Shown here piece by piece: positions 9,363-17,394 of a stretch of 64,000 nucleotides of DNA. A program made the translations under genes and the position numbers. The DNA lies in the NCBI RefSeq assembly GCF_030161415.1, contig NZ_BSSU01000009.1, positions 1 to 64,000 of the forward strand. The letters are read 5' to 3'. The notes under the pieces are model-generated. The model did not search any database. It was not told the origin of the DNA and worked only from the letters and a program-made list of their open reading frames with translations. Source of the stretch: Thalassotalea eurytherma. Its GTDB lineage: Bacteria; Pseudomonadota; Gammaproteobacteria; Enterobacterales; Alteromonadaceae. Positions within the stretch are counted from its first letter, which is position 1. Every line of letters begins with the position of its first letter.

Positions 9363-9998
9363 ATGCGAGCCCTATTCGTCTGTTTTTTCTTAATAACAAC
9401 AGTAGGTTGTATCAAACAAGAAACCAACGATTCTCCAGCTGTTGTTGAGAAAGAAAAAACAAATGAAAGTAACGCTCAAGAAAACGAGCACCAATTAACA
9501 TATCATTCAATTCAATGGCCTGACCTAATGCCGACTAGTGACTTTGACGCGTTAATTAACCCACCTGATTATATTACTGAAATTGAAGATGGCTCAATTG
9601 AAGATAGAATAGCTAGCACGATGCAGCGAGCAATTGAAGAAGATGAGTTCGCAGATTCTCCGTACGAACAAGCATTAATTTCCACAAATGTCATTGCCAG
9701 TATGAATGGAAAAAACATACGTTTACCTGGTTTTGTGGTACCGGTTGATTTTAACGATGAACAACTTATTACATCATTTTTTCTTGTCCCTTTTTTTGGC
9801 GCATGTTTACACATGCCTCCACCGCCTCCCAATCAAATAATTTATGTAGAATACGAGCAAGGTATAACGTTATCAGAGCTTTATGAGCCAATTTGGGTAT
9901 TAGGTACCTTATCAACAGAGCTATTTGAAGATCAAATAGCGACATCAGCCTATACGATGAAAATGCATACTATGGAGTATTTTGATGACGTTCAATAG
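9363..9998 (+). CDS. DUF3299 lipoprotein
   Basis: A 211-aa protein of the DUF3299 family, recognisable by GKNIRLPGFVVPVDF, then SFFLVPFFGACLHMPPPPPNQ. The N-terminus MRALFVCFFLITTVGC is a lipoprotein signal with lipidated Cys16. Residues 21-60 are polar and acidic, a probable linker. Cys148 and His150 before the proline run are candidate metal or redox residues. ATG 9363 is preferred because it gives a clean signal peptide; TTG 9333 in frame would add ten residues and has AGAGAAAG upstream. The 3' end overlaps the convergent COG0523 gene by 29 bases. Probably the periplasmic partner of the divergent ABC transporter. Confidence 0.8.
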   Translation: MRALFVCFFLITTVGCIKQETNDSPAVVEKEKTNESNAQENEHQLTYHSIQWPDLMPTSDFDALINPPDYITEIEDGSIEDRIASTMQRAIEEDEFADSPYEQALISTNVIASMNGKNIRLPGFVVPVDFNDEQLITSFFLVPFFGACLHMPPPPPNQIIYVEYEQGITLSELYEPIWVLGTLSTELFEDQIATSAYTMKMHTMEYFDDVQ

Positions 9999-10977
9999 TA
10001 TTCATTAGATGCTGCTCCCAAACCTCGTCAATTTGCTCACAAATGATTTCAAGCCGACTATCTTCACAATGATTTAATGCAAGCTCCGTTACTTGATTAG
10101 CAACATTGTTATAGCCAAAAACACCTTCACTTGTAATGAAAACACCTTTAACTCTAACCGCATCAACACGCGATAAAAATACTTTCAATGCCTGACGATT
10201 GAATATTTGCTTTTCAGTAAACCGCCAACCAACACTTTGATAGCCTTCACCGTTATTTACTTTTTTAATAACACCGTTTTTTGGGAGGCTTTCTTGTGCT
10301 TTAGCAGTATGGTGATTGTGCAGTTTCTTTGTTTTGGGTTCAAAACGTGATGGACCACATAACCACTTAAGTAACATACTTGCCCTGTGCGTTTCATAGA
10401 TATTTTCTGGAGAAAGCCGATTAGCTTGTAAGTAATTTGTAAGTGCTTGCTTATCTTTTTCGCTATACATATCAACTTTATTAGCTATGATGAGATCAGC
10501 AAGCTCGAGTTGTTGCTTAAAGGTTTCATTACTTGTGTAACGAGCACTGGTTAGTTGACGAGCATCAACTAAAGTAACGGTTTTATCTAAACGAATGACT
10601 TTCTTAAAGTGATCAGCACTTAATAATTCAAGTACTTCTTTCGGGTGCCCAATGCCAGTAGGTTCAATTAGTAAACGATCAGGTTTAGCCTCTGAAAGTA
10701 ATTGATTAAGCGCAACTTGCATTGACACTTTAGAAGCGCAACACATACAACCGCCTGAAACTTCTTTAGTAAAGACATTGGTTGCTGTTGGTGTTAAGCC
10801 TTCAAGCAAACTGCGATCTAAACCAATTTCACCAAACTCATTGACTAAAATTGCCCATCGTTCATTTGACGGTTTTTGTGATAACAAATGCATAATAGCG
10901 GTCGTTTTACCGACCCCTAGAAATCCAGTAATCACATTGGTTGGCACGGCAAATAATTCAGGCTCTTTAGTTGTCAT
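9970..10977 (-). CDS. COG0523 (CobW-family) GTPase, putative zinc metallochaperone
   Basis: A 335-aa G3E GTPase. Walker A GFLGVGKTT is at residues 18-26, the metal-binding motif GGCMCC at 75-80 (the CxCC of COG0523), and the base-specificity motif NKVD follows. The C-terminal CobW domain begins near residue 230. A His-rich linker (LHNHH near residue 220) could bind metal. Start ATG 10977 overlaps the carbonic anhydrase stop by four bases (ATGA), so the two are translationally coupled. COG0523 proteins in Zur regulons are thought to deliver scarce zinc to client enzymes. It is the last gene of the zinc operon. Confidence 0.9.
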   Translation of the reverse strand: MTTKEPELFAVPTNVITGFLGVGKTTAIMHLLSQKPSNERWAILVNEFGEIGLDRSLLEGLTPTATNVFTKEVSGGCMCCASKVSMQVALNQLLSEAKPDRLLIEPTGIGHPKEVLELLSADHFKKVIRLDKTVTLVDARQLTSARYTSNETFKQQLELADLIIANKVDMYSEKDKQALTNYLQANRLSPENIYETHRASMLLKWLCGPSRFEPKTKKLHNHHTAKAQESLPKNGVIKKVNNGEGYQSVGWRFTEKQIFNRQALKVFLSRVDAVRVKGVFITSEGVFGYNNVANQVTELALNHCEDSRLEIICEQIDEVWEQHLMNTIERHQNTP

Positions 10978-11525
10978 GAAATACGCTTATAACCTTTTAC
11001 TAAGTATTCATTAGCAGCAACAACCGATGATGAAAACTGCTTATATTCTGGTGTAAGTTCTGGCAAGGTCGTAAAATCAAACCCTGGGCCAAGGTTTGAC
11101 ATCGGCGGCACATGCACTGGATAAGGTAAATCAATATTATCGATTACACAGGTATGGCGAATAATACAACCACTCGCAATTTGTGTTCTAAATACCACAC
11201 TATTAAATCCAATAAAAACATCATCCCCTATCGTGCATGGACCATGTACAATTGCCCGATGAGCAATCGACGTGCGTTCACCTATAGTTACGGATGCACC
11301 AGCCAATGAATGAATAACAACACCATCTTGAATGTTTGAATCACGCTTAATAATTATAGGTAAAATATTGCCATTAGGGTCGATCTCATCGGCTCTGATT
11401 ACCGCATAAGGGCCGACAAACACATTATCTTCAATAATGACATGACCAATAACCATTGCAGTAGGATCAACATAGGCTGTACTTGATACTTGTGGCGTAA
11501 AACCGGCAGGGTTTGCTCTAAACAT
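10974..11525 (-). CDS. Gamma-class carbonic anhydrase, Cam-like, zinc-island paralogue
   Basis: A 183-aa left-handed beta-helix protein of hexapeptide repeats. The gamma-carbonic anhydrase metal ligands are all present: His72 (QDGVVIHS), His89 and His94 (SIAHRAIVHG), with Arg44 and Gln66 of the active site. It has an acidic-loop-like insertion (residues 45-55) reminiscent of Methanosarcina Cam, which can use iron in place of zinc. The C-terminus is a helix. It sits between the dihydroorotase and the COG0523 GTPase and is coupled to the latter. A transferase of the same fold is the alternative, but the His triad favours carbonic anhydrase. Confidence 0.85.
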   Translation of the reverse strand: MFRANPAGFTPQVSSTAYVDPTAMVIGHVIIEDNVFVGPYAVIRADEIDPNGNILPIIIKRDSNIQDGVVIHSLAGASVTIGERTSIAHRAIVHGPCTIGDDVFIGFNSVVFRTQIASGCIIRHTCVIDNIDLPYPVHVPPMSNLGPGFDFTTLPELTPEYKQFSSSVVAANEYLVKGYKRIS

Positions 11526-11558
11526 AGTTTATGTCTCGATCTTGTGTGTAAAATAAAT

Positions 11559-12893
11559 TTAGTGGTTAAAGGCTAAGCGCTGAGCAGCCGCTTGATGTTC
11601 AACAATATTCTGACCGTCAAACACTTGGTAACCATTGATCCACGTACCCACTATTTTTGCCGAAAAAGTATGCCCGTCAAAAGGTGTCCATTTACAGTGG
11701 TATCGAGCGTTATTATGGAGAGACAGGGTTTTGCCTTTAGGGTTTACTAATACTAAATCAGCGAAATATCCTTCCCTTATAAACCCTCTACCATCAATCT
11801 TATATCTAATTGCTGGGTTATGAGCTGTTTTTTCCACAACTTGTACTAGGCTCATAAGGTTATTGGCAACATGGTCAAACAAACTAAGTAATGCACTTTC
11901 AACTAAGGGTAAACCGGCAGGCGATGTCAAATAATCGGTTTGTTTCTCAGCAAGTGTGTGGGGCGCATGATCAGTTGCAATAATATCAATTCGGCCATCA
12001 TTGAGTGCTTCAAAAAGTGCAGCATTGTCTGCAGAAGACTTAACCGACGGGTTACATTTAATCAAGTTACCTTTGGTGTTGTAATCGTCCTCGGTAAACC
12101 ACAAATGATGAACACAAGCTTCGCTAGTGATATTTTTTCCAGATACAGAGCCTTTACTAAAAAGTTCGAGCTCTTTCGCCGTAGAGATATGCAGGACGTG
12201 TAAGTTCGATTGATATTTTTTAGCAAGATCAACTGCATATGAAGACGAAGCATAACACGCTCTTTCATCACGAATAACAGGATGATCACTTATTGTTATT
12301 TCTTTCTTAAGCTGACGCAACCTAGATAGGTTTTCGGCAATAATTGGGCTACTTTCACAATGTGTGACAATTAACGCAGGACTGCTGCTAAATATATCAT
12401 CGAGTACCTGAGGGTGTTCAACGAGTAAATCGCCGGTGGATGCCCCCATAAACACCTTAACGCCGCAGTGTTTTGCAGGGTCTAACGCCTTAATTTCATC
12501 GATATTTGATTCAGTAGCCCCTAAATAGAAAGAGTAGTTAGCTAAAGAAGTCTGTTTGGCAATATCAAACTTTGCTTCTAAGGCGGCTACCGTTGTTGTT
12601 GCTGGATTTACATTAGGCATCTCCATATAGCTTGTTATACCACCAGCTGCGGCTGCACGTGATTCACTAGCAATACTGCCTTTATGTGTTAATCCTGGTT
12701 CTCTAAAATGAACCTGGTCGTCAATCATACCGGGAAGCAAATACAAACCATGTGCATCGATAATATGATGTGTGTTTAAAGGGGTGATATGTTTATCAAT
12801 CTTAACGATTCGGTCATGCTCAATCAAAACATCAGCTTGCCATTCTTTGCCTTCATTAACCAAAGTGGCACCTTGAATTAGTGTCTTCTTCAT
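11559..12893 (-). CDS. Dihydroorotase-family amidohydrolase with H-to-Q change at the metal site
   Basis: A 444-aa amidohydrolase resembling long dihydroorotases of Bacteroidetes, not the 348-aa E. coli PyrC. The entry motif reads DDQVHFREPG (residues 58-67): Gln60 replaces the first His of the usual H-x-H, while His62 and Arg64 stay. Other ligands look intact: Lys146 (VKVFMG), His178, His235 and Asp308 (ATDHAPH). ATG 12893 is 44 bases after zur; a GTG at 12959 would add a non-conserved 22-residue tail. Pyrimidine synthesis (carbamoyl aspartate to dihydroorotate) is likely. Its place in a Zur cluster suggests a back-up enzyme for zinc scarcity. Confidence 0.82.
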   Translation of the reverse strand: MKKTLIQGATLVNEGKEWQADVLIEHDRIVKIDKHITPLNTHHIIDAHGLYLLPGMIDDQVHFREPGLTHKGSIASESRAAAAGGITSYMEMPNVNPATTTVAALEAKFDIAKQTSLANYSFYLGATESNIDEIKALDPAKHCGVKVFMGASTGDLLVEHPQVLDDIFSSSPALIVTHCESSPIIAENLSRLRQLKKEITISDHPVIRDERACYASSSYAVDLAKKYQSNLHVLHISTAKELELFSKGSVSGKNITSEACVHHLWFTEDDYNTKGNLIKCNPSVKSSADNAALFEALNDGRIDIIATDHAPHTLAEKQTDYLTSPAGLPLVESALLSLFDHVANNLMSLVQVVEKTAHNPAIRYKIDGRGFIREGYFADLVLVNPKGKTLSLHNNARYHCKWTPFDGHTFSAKIVGTWINGYQVFDGQNIVEHQAAAQRLAFNH

Positions 12894-12937
12894 AAATTTT
12901 TTCTTATGTTTTTGATGTGGATAAATAAAATAATCTG

Positions 12938-13411
12938 TTAGGTGAGAACCGTGGCGCACTTGTTACATATGCCGCTAAGTTCAATCTGGGGAGATTCAAG
13001 TTGATAGCCCTTTTGCTTAGCTTCAACGTTCAATGCTTCTAACTTTAGGTGACTAGCCGTGTTGATTTCGTCGACCTTTAAACATTGCTGGCAAATGTAG
13101 AAGTGTGGCAGATCATGCGAGCACTCTGAACCAATATGAGCACAAGCGACATACTTATTTGCCGTTTTCAATCGGTGAACCAATTGATATTCTTCTAAAA
13201 ACTCCAATGTTCGATATGCTGTCATTGGGGTTAATGTTTTATGAAATTTTTCTTTAAAGATTGAGATGATTTCATAGGCAGATAACGCCTTGTCTTCACT
13301 TAACATTAATGACAATACATTTCGCCTAATGGCGGTCAACCTAACTTGATTCTTTCGGCAACAACTATCTGCATGATCCAATATATCAGTGACTGGTAAG
13401 TGACCTTTCAT
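12938..13411 (-). CDS. zur: Zinc uptake regulator Zur (Fur family)
   Basis: A 157-aa Fur-family repressor: an N-terminal winged helix (residues about 20-85, with AYEIISIF and TAYRTLEFLEE) and a C-terminal dimerisation domain. The structural zinc site is two CxxC pairs, Cys107/Cys110 and Cys149/Cys152. HFYIC and the short tail without the Fur-type His cluster favour Zur over Fur. The ATG at 13411 shares one base with the zrgA stop (TGATG), so they are coupled; the frame is open further upstream but only inside zrgA. It probably represses its own operon through the box at 14709-14723. Confidence 0.88.
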   Translation of the reverse strand: MKGHLPVTDILDHADSCCRKNQVRLTAIRRNVLSLMLSEDKALSAYEIISIFKEKFHKTLTPMTAYRTLEFLEEYQLVHRLKTANKYVACAHIGSECSHDLPHFYICQQCLKVDEINTASHLKLEALNVEAKQKGYQLESPQIELSGICNKCATVLT

Positions 13412-13962
13412 CAGAACGAAATCTCTGAGTTTTGAGGCGTTAGTATTACAGAACCTTGTTCTGTTGAGGTTGCCCACAACAGGCGTATTCTTTCTAAGCC
13501 AGCAAAGTGTTGAAATAACTTAATTGAGACAGCCCCTAAAGCTTCGCCTCTTTGACATTCCATTGCCATATGAACTGCAATTTCGAAATGGGATATTGAG
13601 TGGCTATGTTCATGGCTATTTTTTTCATGGTGATGGTGTCCATTAACCAAAAGTTCACCCGTATCTATTTCTGCATGGTGCGATTCGCAAGTACTTTCTG
13701 AAAACTGAATGATATTAGCCTGTCTTTTAAGTAATTTTTTAGCCTCGTTAACTCGCTTAATTTCTTGCTCTGTTGTCGCTTGGTGCTCAAAGCCCAAAAT
13801 ACTAGCCGCTGGCGCAATCAATTCAATCTCAACAACGTTTTTGTCAATTGCTATCATTAATTCAGCTTCACCATGAATATGAGCTGTAAAGTCACTAGCG
13901 TGAGATAATGGACAAATGATTGATATGAACAACAAGTAAAACAATATTAAATAAAACTTCAT
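13411..13962 (-). CDS. zrgA: ZrgA-like DUF2796 zinc-regulated periplasmic protein
   Basis: A 183-aa secreted protein with a signal peptide of about 22 residues ending SHA. It belongs to DUF2796 (ZrgA), recognisable from HIHGEAELMIAID and the GFEH segment. The middle (about 94-125) is very rich in histidine: HHAE, then GHHHH, then HEHSHS, as expected for periplasmic zinc binding. Cysteines at about 93 and 138 could pair. It starts nine bases after the DUF1826 stop and overlaps zur by one base. Zinc capture for the neighbouring ABC/DUF3299 genes is the likely role. Confidence 0.85.
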   Translation of the reverse strand: MKFYLILFYLLFISIICPLSHASDFTAHIHGEAELMIAIDKNVVEIELIAPAASILGFEHQATTEQEIKRVNEAKKLLKRQANIIQFSESTCESHHAEIDTGELLVNGHHHHEKNSHEHSHSISHFEIAVHMAMECQRGEALGAVSIKLFQHFAGLERIRLLWATSTEQGSVILTPQNSEISF

Positions 13963-13971
13963 ATCAAATAG

Positions 13972-14637
13972 TTAATCCATAAAGTCCAATGTTAATAACA
14001 GTCTAGTTTCCCCGCTTTGCACACTAGGTGAACGATGGACAAGGCCACCGTGTTCATTGTCAAACCAGCCAGTACCTTTTAATAACGCAACATCTCCCGC
14101 ATTAAGGTGTTGGATATCTACAGGACTACTCATTACGCCTGATGATTCATCTGGCAGTCCATTACTGCCCGCTCCTAACTTAGAAAAGTCAACAACATCA
14201 TGAGGTAACCATTGGGTTGCGACACCAGTAAACGTAGTCACTAACCGACAAGGCACTTTATCAACGTGGAATTTTGGACACATTGCCCTATCTAGTTTCG
14301 TTAACCGAAGACCTACGCGCTTTAACTCAAACAAAGTACAAAACATATCAACCAGCAAGCCAACGTATTCACATAACGCACGTTTGTTTTCTAATAACAA
14401 TGTGTACTCGGATAAATGCTTAACTATATTTTGAGGTTCTGCTGTCATTACAACATTAAGTGGTTTATGGCTTGTTTCAACTTGTTTTACATTCTCTATA
14501 ACCGCTTTGCTTAGTTGATTTTGCCAAATAGCAATATTGACATTTTCCTGATAAATATCAGTCAACACTGACGGCTCTACAGACGATGAAGACGTTCTAT
14601 ATAGACTAATTTTCTCGGCAGCGAGTGTACTATTCAT
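13972..14637 (-). CDS. DUF1826 protein, possible 2OG-Fe(II)-type oxygenase
   Basis: A 221-aa cytosolic protein of the DUF1826 family, which tends to occur with COG0523 genes. It has no established function that I know of. I see a pattern resembling 2-oxoglutarate/Fe(II) oxygenases: His124-x-Asp126 (FHVDKVPCRL), a distal His201 (GGLVHRSP), and Arg212 eleven residues later (TRLLLTLDF). ATG 14637 follows AGAAGG with six-base spacing; an upstream TTG at 14667 is less likely. It is the first gene of the operon running to the COG0523 GTPase and starts 71 bases from the Zur-like box. Confidence 0.72.
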   Translation of the reverse strand: MNSTLAAEKISLYRTSSSSVEPSVLTDIYQENVNIAIWQNQLSKAVIENVKQVETSHKPLNVVMTAEPQNIVKHLSEYTLLLENKRALCEYVGLLVDMFCTLFELKRVGLRLTKLDRAMCPKFHVDKVPCRLVTTFTGVATQWLPHDVVDFSKLGAGSNGLPDESSGVMSSPVDIQHLNAGDVALLKGTGWFDNEHGGLVHRSPSVQSGETRLLLTLDFMD

Positions 14638-14708
14638 GTCTAACCTTCTCTTTACATTTCTATACAACTTCGCTAACTAAGCGACAGTTTACCCAAACAT
14701 CAAAGCTA

Positions 14709-14723
14709 TGTTATAACATAACA
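14709..14723. promoter_or_regulatory. Probable second Zur operator, between DUF1826 and PhoX genes
   Basis: TGTTATAACATAACA matches the Zur core TGTTATA-N-TATAACA at 14 of 15 bases. It overlaps a perfect 14-bp palindrome TATGTTATAACATA at 14707-14720. It lies between divergent starts at 14637 and 14801 and could repress both. Binding is inferred from consensus and from the zur gene in the operon. Confidence 0.68.
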
Positions 14724-14800
14724 CTAATTAAACCAACAAGAACCTACACGTGTCTCTGAATAAATCAGTTATCGTTTAATGCAAGATTAGAGGAAGTAAA

Positions 14801-16171
14801 ATGGTTTCACGACGCCTATTTATAAAGGGAGCGAGTGCTCTAGCATTTACAGGGTTAGCCGCATGTTGCTTTACACACACTGATGCAATAGCAACGGCTG
14901 TAACTAACAAAGGTCTTGGTCCTCTAATTTCTGATAAAAACGAATTATTAGATCTGCCAAAAGGCTTTAGCTACCAAGTAATATCTAAATTTGGTGACCC
15001 AATGAATGACGGTCTTCATGTGCCTGATTTAGCAGACGGAATGGGTTGCATAAAAATTGGCGAAAATAAAGTAGCCTTAGTAAGAAATCATGAATTAATG
15101 CCAAAGCACCTGGAGAAACAGCCGGCATCTATACGAAATCTAAAGACGCCATTTGCCTACGACACAAATTCAACGGGCATCGCGTTACCTGGTGGCACGA
15201 CTACCATCATTTATGATTTAACAAGTAGACAAGTTGAAGATCAATACCTTAGTTTAATTGGCACAGTAAGAAACTGCGCAGGTGGCACAACACCATGGGG
15301 AACTTGGCTAAGTTGCGAAGAATCCGTTGTTCAGCCCAATGGAAATATTAAAAAAGACCACGGTTATATATTTGAAGTAGTTGCCAATAACAGAGGTTTA
15401 ACTATACCTCGTCCAATTAAAGAAATGGGCCGTTTTAATCATGAAGCAGCATGTGTCGATCCATCAACCGGAACGGTCTACCTGACGGAAGATAGGGGTG
15501 ATAGTTTATTCTATCGATTTATACCCAATGTCAAAAATCAATTGCATCAAGGGGGACAGCTTCAAGCGCTAGCAATTGATAACATGCCAGAATTTGATAG
15601 TCAAAACTGGACTAATAAACTCATGGGTGTTGGCCAATGGTTTAACGCTTACTGGGTTAATCTTGATACACCAGAAAGCCCGAATGATGATTTAAGGATT
15701 CAAGGAAGAAGCAAAGGAGCTAAAGTTTTTGCGCGAGGGGAATGCATTCATTGGGGAGAAGGAGAGCTTTATTTTACTTGTACAAACGGTGGGGAAAAGC
15801 AACTTGGACAAATCATGAGATACCAACCTTTGGCAAATAAAGGGAGTTCATATAACCAAACAGGCCAAATTCAACTATTTTTTGAAAGTGACGACCCTAA
15901 CCAATTCAATTTTGGTGATAACCTAACCATTTCACCAATGGGTCACCTACTTGTTTGTGAAGATCAATATACTGATATTGTAGATAATCATATCCGTGGT
16001 GTAACACCGTCAGGCGACATCTATAATTTTGCGCGTCTAAAAAAGCAGACAGAATTAGCAGGTGCTTGCTTTTCACCTGATGGCAGTACACTTTTTGTCA
16101 ATGTTTACTCACCTACCATGACACTATCAATAGTAGGCCCTTGGGAAAAAATACAATCAATAGAAAGCTAA
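14801..16171 (+). CDS. PhoX-family (DUF839) Tat-exported protein, putative Fe/Ca alkaline phosphatase
   Basis: A 456-aa protein with a twin-arginine signal (SRRLFIKG at residues 3-10, then a hydrophobic stretch), so it is exported folded. PhoX hallmarks are visible: GTWLSCEES with Cys172 and Glu173, RFNHEAACVDP, and YLTEDRGDS. PhoX enzymes use iron and calcium rather than zinc. At 456 aa it is shorter than classical PhoX (about 600 or more), so phosphatase activity is probable but unproven. ATG 14801 follows GAGGAAG. Upstream is a Zur-like box and no recognisable Pho box. A bidirectional terminator follows. Confidence 0.78.
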   Translation: MVSRRLFIKGASALAFTGLAACCFTHTDAIATAVTNKGLGPLISDKNELLDLPKGFSYQVISKFGDPMNDGLHVPDLADGMGCIKIGENKVALVRNHELMPKHLEKQPASIRNLKTPFAYDTNSTGIALPGGTTTIIYDLTSRQVEDQYLSLIGTVRNCAGGTTPWGTWLSCEESVVQPNGNIKKDHGYIFEVVANNRGLTIPRPIKEMGRFNHEAACVDPSTGTVYLTEDRGDSLFYRFIPNVKNQLHQGGQLQALAIDNMPEFDSQNWTNKLMGVGQWFNAYWVNLDTPESPNDDLRIQGRSKGAKVFARGECIHWGEGELYFTCTNGGEKQLGQIMRYQPLANKGSSYNQTGQIQLFFESDDPNQFNFGDNLTISPMGHLLVCEDQYTDIVDNHIRGVTPSGDIYNFARLKKQTELAGACFSPDGSTLFVNVYSPTMTLSIVGPWEKIQSIES

Positions 16172-16194
16172 TTTCCTCTGTTATTTAACCAAAA

Positions 16195-16220
16195 AAAACG
16201 CTAGCCTAGGCTAGCGTTTT
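16195..16220. terminator. Bidirectional terminator between the phoX-like gene and pstS
   Basis: A 26-base perfect palindrome with AAAACGCTAG / CTAGCGTTTT arms and a CCTAGG centre gives an A/T-flanked hairpin usable on both strands. It lies between two convergent genes. Confidence 0.88.
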
Positions 16221-16241
16221 CAATCTTGGTTGGGAGTATAA

Positions 16242-17207
16242 CTACATAGTTAGACCAAGTTTTTTAAGTTCTTTCTCAACAACTTCCTTAGGTAATGGAA
16301 TGTAACCGTCTTTTTCTACGATGTACTGACCTGATTTCGATAATACCATTTTTAAGAACTCACCTTCCATTGGAGAAAGTGGCTTGTTTGGATGCTTGTT
16401 CACGTAAACGTATAAGTAACGTGATAGTGGGTACTTACCAGCAATTGCATTATCCATGTTAGCTTCAACAAAGTTGTCGCCTTTTTTCGCTAATGGTAAA
16501 GCACGAACACCTGAAGTTTGGTAACCAATACCTGAATAACCAATACCGTTTAATGAAGCAGATACTGATTGAACTACAGACGCTGAACCTGGTTGCTCAT
16601 TCACTGTGTTTTTGAAGTCACCTTTACAAAGTGCTTTCTTTTTGAAGTAACCATATGTACCAGATACAGAGTTACGACCGTATAACTGGATATCTTTACC
16701 TGTCCAGTCACCTGATAAACCTAAGTCACCCCAACGGTCAGCATCTTTGTCGCCGCCACACTTACGGTTACTTGAGAAGATTGCATCCACTTGGTCGATA
16801 CGTAAACCTTCAAGCGGGTTATCTTTATGAACAAAAACAGCTAATGCATCAATTGCTACACGCACAGGAGTAGGTTTGTAACCAAAGTGCTTTTCAAATG
16901 CTTGAATTTCACGAGACTTCATCTTACGGCTCATTGGGCCTAAGTTTGAAGTTGATTCTGTTAACGCAGGTGGAGCAGTTGAAGAACCAGCTGCTTGAAT
17001 TTGAATGTTAACATTTGGGTAAGTGCGCTTGAATTCTTCAGCCCAAAACGTCATCATATTTGCTAACGTGTCTGAACCTACTGATGATAAGTTACCAGAT
17101 ACACCGCTAACTTTTTTGTACTCAGGTAAATCTTTATCTACCGCAAAAGCTGACATGCTCATTAAGCCAGCTAAACCAAGAGCTGTTAAAGCGCTTTTGA
17201 ACTTCAT
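16242..17207 (-). CDS. pstS: Phosphate ABC transporter substrate-binding protein PstS
   Basis: A 321-aa periplasmic phosphate-binding protein with a signal peptide ([22 protein letters not shown]). Phosphate-site segments are recognisable: [29 protein letters not shown] and [16 protein letters not shown] 17207 follows GGAG by seven bases; a TTG four codons upstream overlaps that site and is unlikely. No pstCAB follows, so the permease genes must be elsewhere. A Pho-box-like repeat lies about 90 bases upstream. It is convergent with the phoX-like gene. Confidence 0.92.
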   Translation of the reverse strand: MKFKSALTALGLAGLMSMSAFAVDKDLPEYKKVSGVSGNLSSVGSDTLANMMTFWAEEFKRTYPNVNIQIQAAGSSTAPPALTESTSNLGPMSRKMKSREIQAFEKHFGYKPTPVRVAIDALAVFVHKDNPLEGLRIDQVDAIFSSNRKCGGDKDADRWGDLGLSGDWTGKDIQLYGRNSVSGTYGYFKKKALCKGDFKNTVNEQPGSASVVQSVSASLNGIGYSGIGYQTSGVRALPLAKKGDNFVEANMDNAIAGKYPLSRYLYVYVNKHPNKPLSPMEGEFLKMVLSKSGQYIVEKDGYIPLPKEVVEKELKKLGLTM

Positions 17208-17295
17208 GATATTCTCCAAAACAATAAAATTTTATGTAATTCGCTTAATTGATGAAAACTATACTAAGCTTTTGTGACAATTATATTTAAGCAAT

Positions 17296-17313
17296 ATTAC
17301 AGTTATATGACAC
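17296..17313 (-). promoter_or_regulatory. Pho box upstream of pstS
   Basis: Read on the minus strand: GTGTCAT, spacer ATAA, CTGTAAT. This fits the PhoB direct-repeat consensus (CTGTCAT-N4-CTGTCAT) with one mismatch per half. phoB is the next-but-one gene, which supports it. Confidence 0.75.
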
Positions 17314-17348
17314 ACTCCATAAACCAGTCGTTTTTTTAGGGCAATAAA

Positions 17349-17371
17349 AAAGGCTAGTAAAACTAGCCTTT
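17349..17371. terminator. Terminator after phoR
   Basis: AAAGGCTAG / CTAGCCTTT stem with a TAAAA loop, flanked by A and T tracts. It lies 24 bases beyond the phoR stop and separates phoBR from pstS. Confidence 0.85.
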
Positions 17372-17394
17372 AATCATGATAAAAAACACATAAC

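Noticed and set aside
10257-10475. Out-of-frame 72-codon frame inside the COG0523 gene
   Set aside because: Same strand, different frame, wholly within a conserved gene; no start signal.
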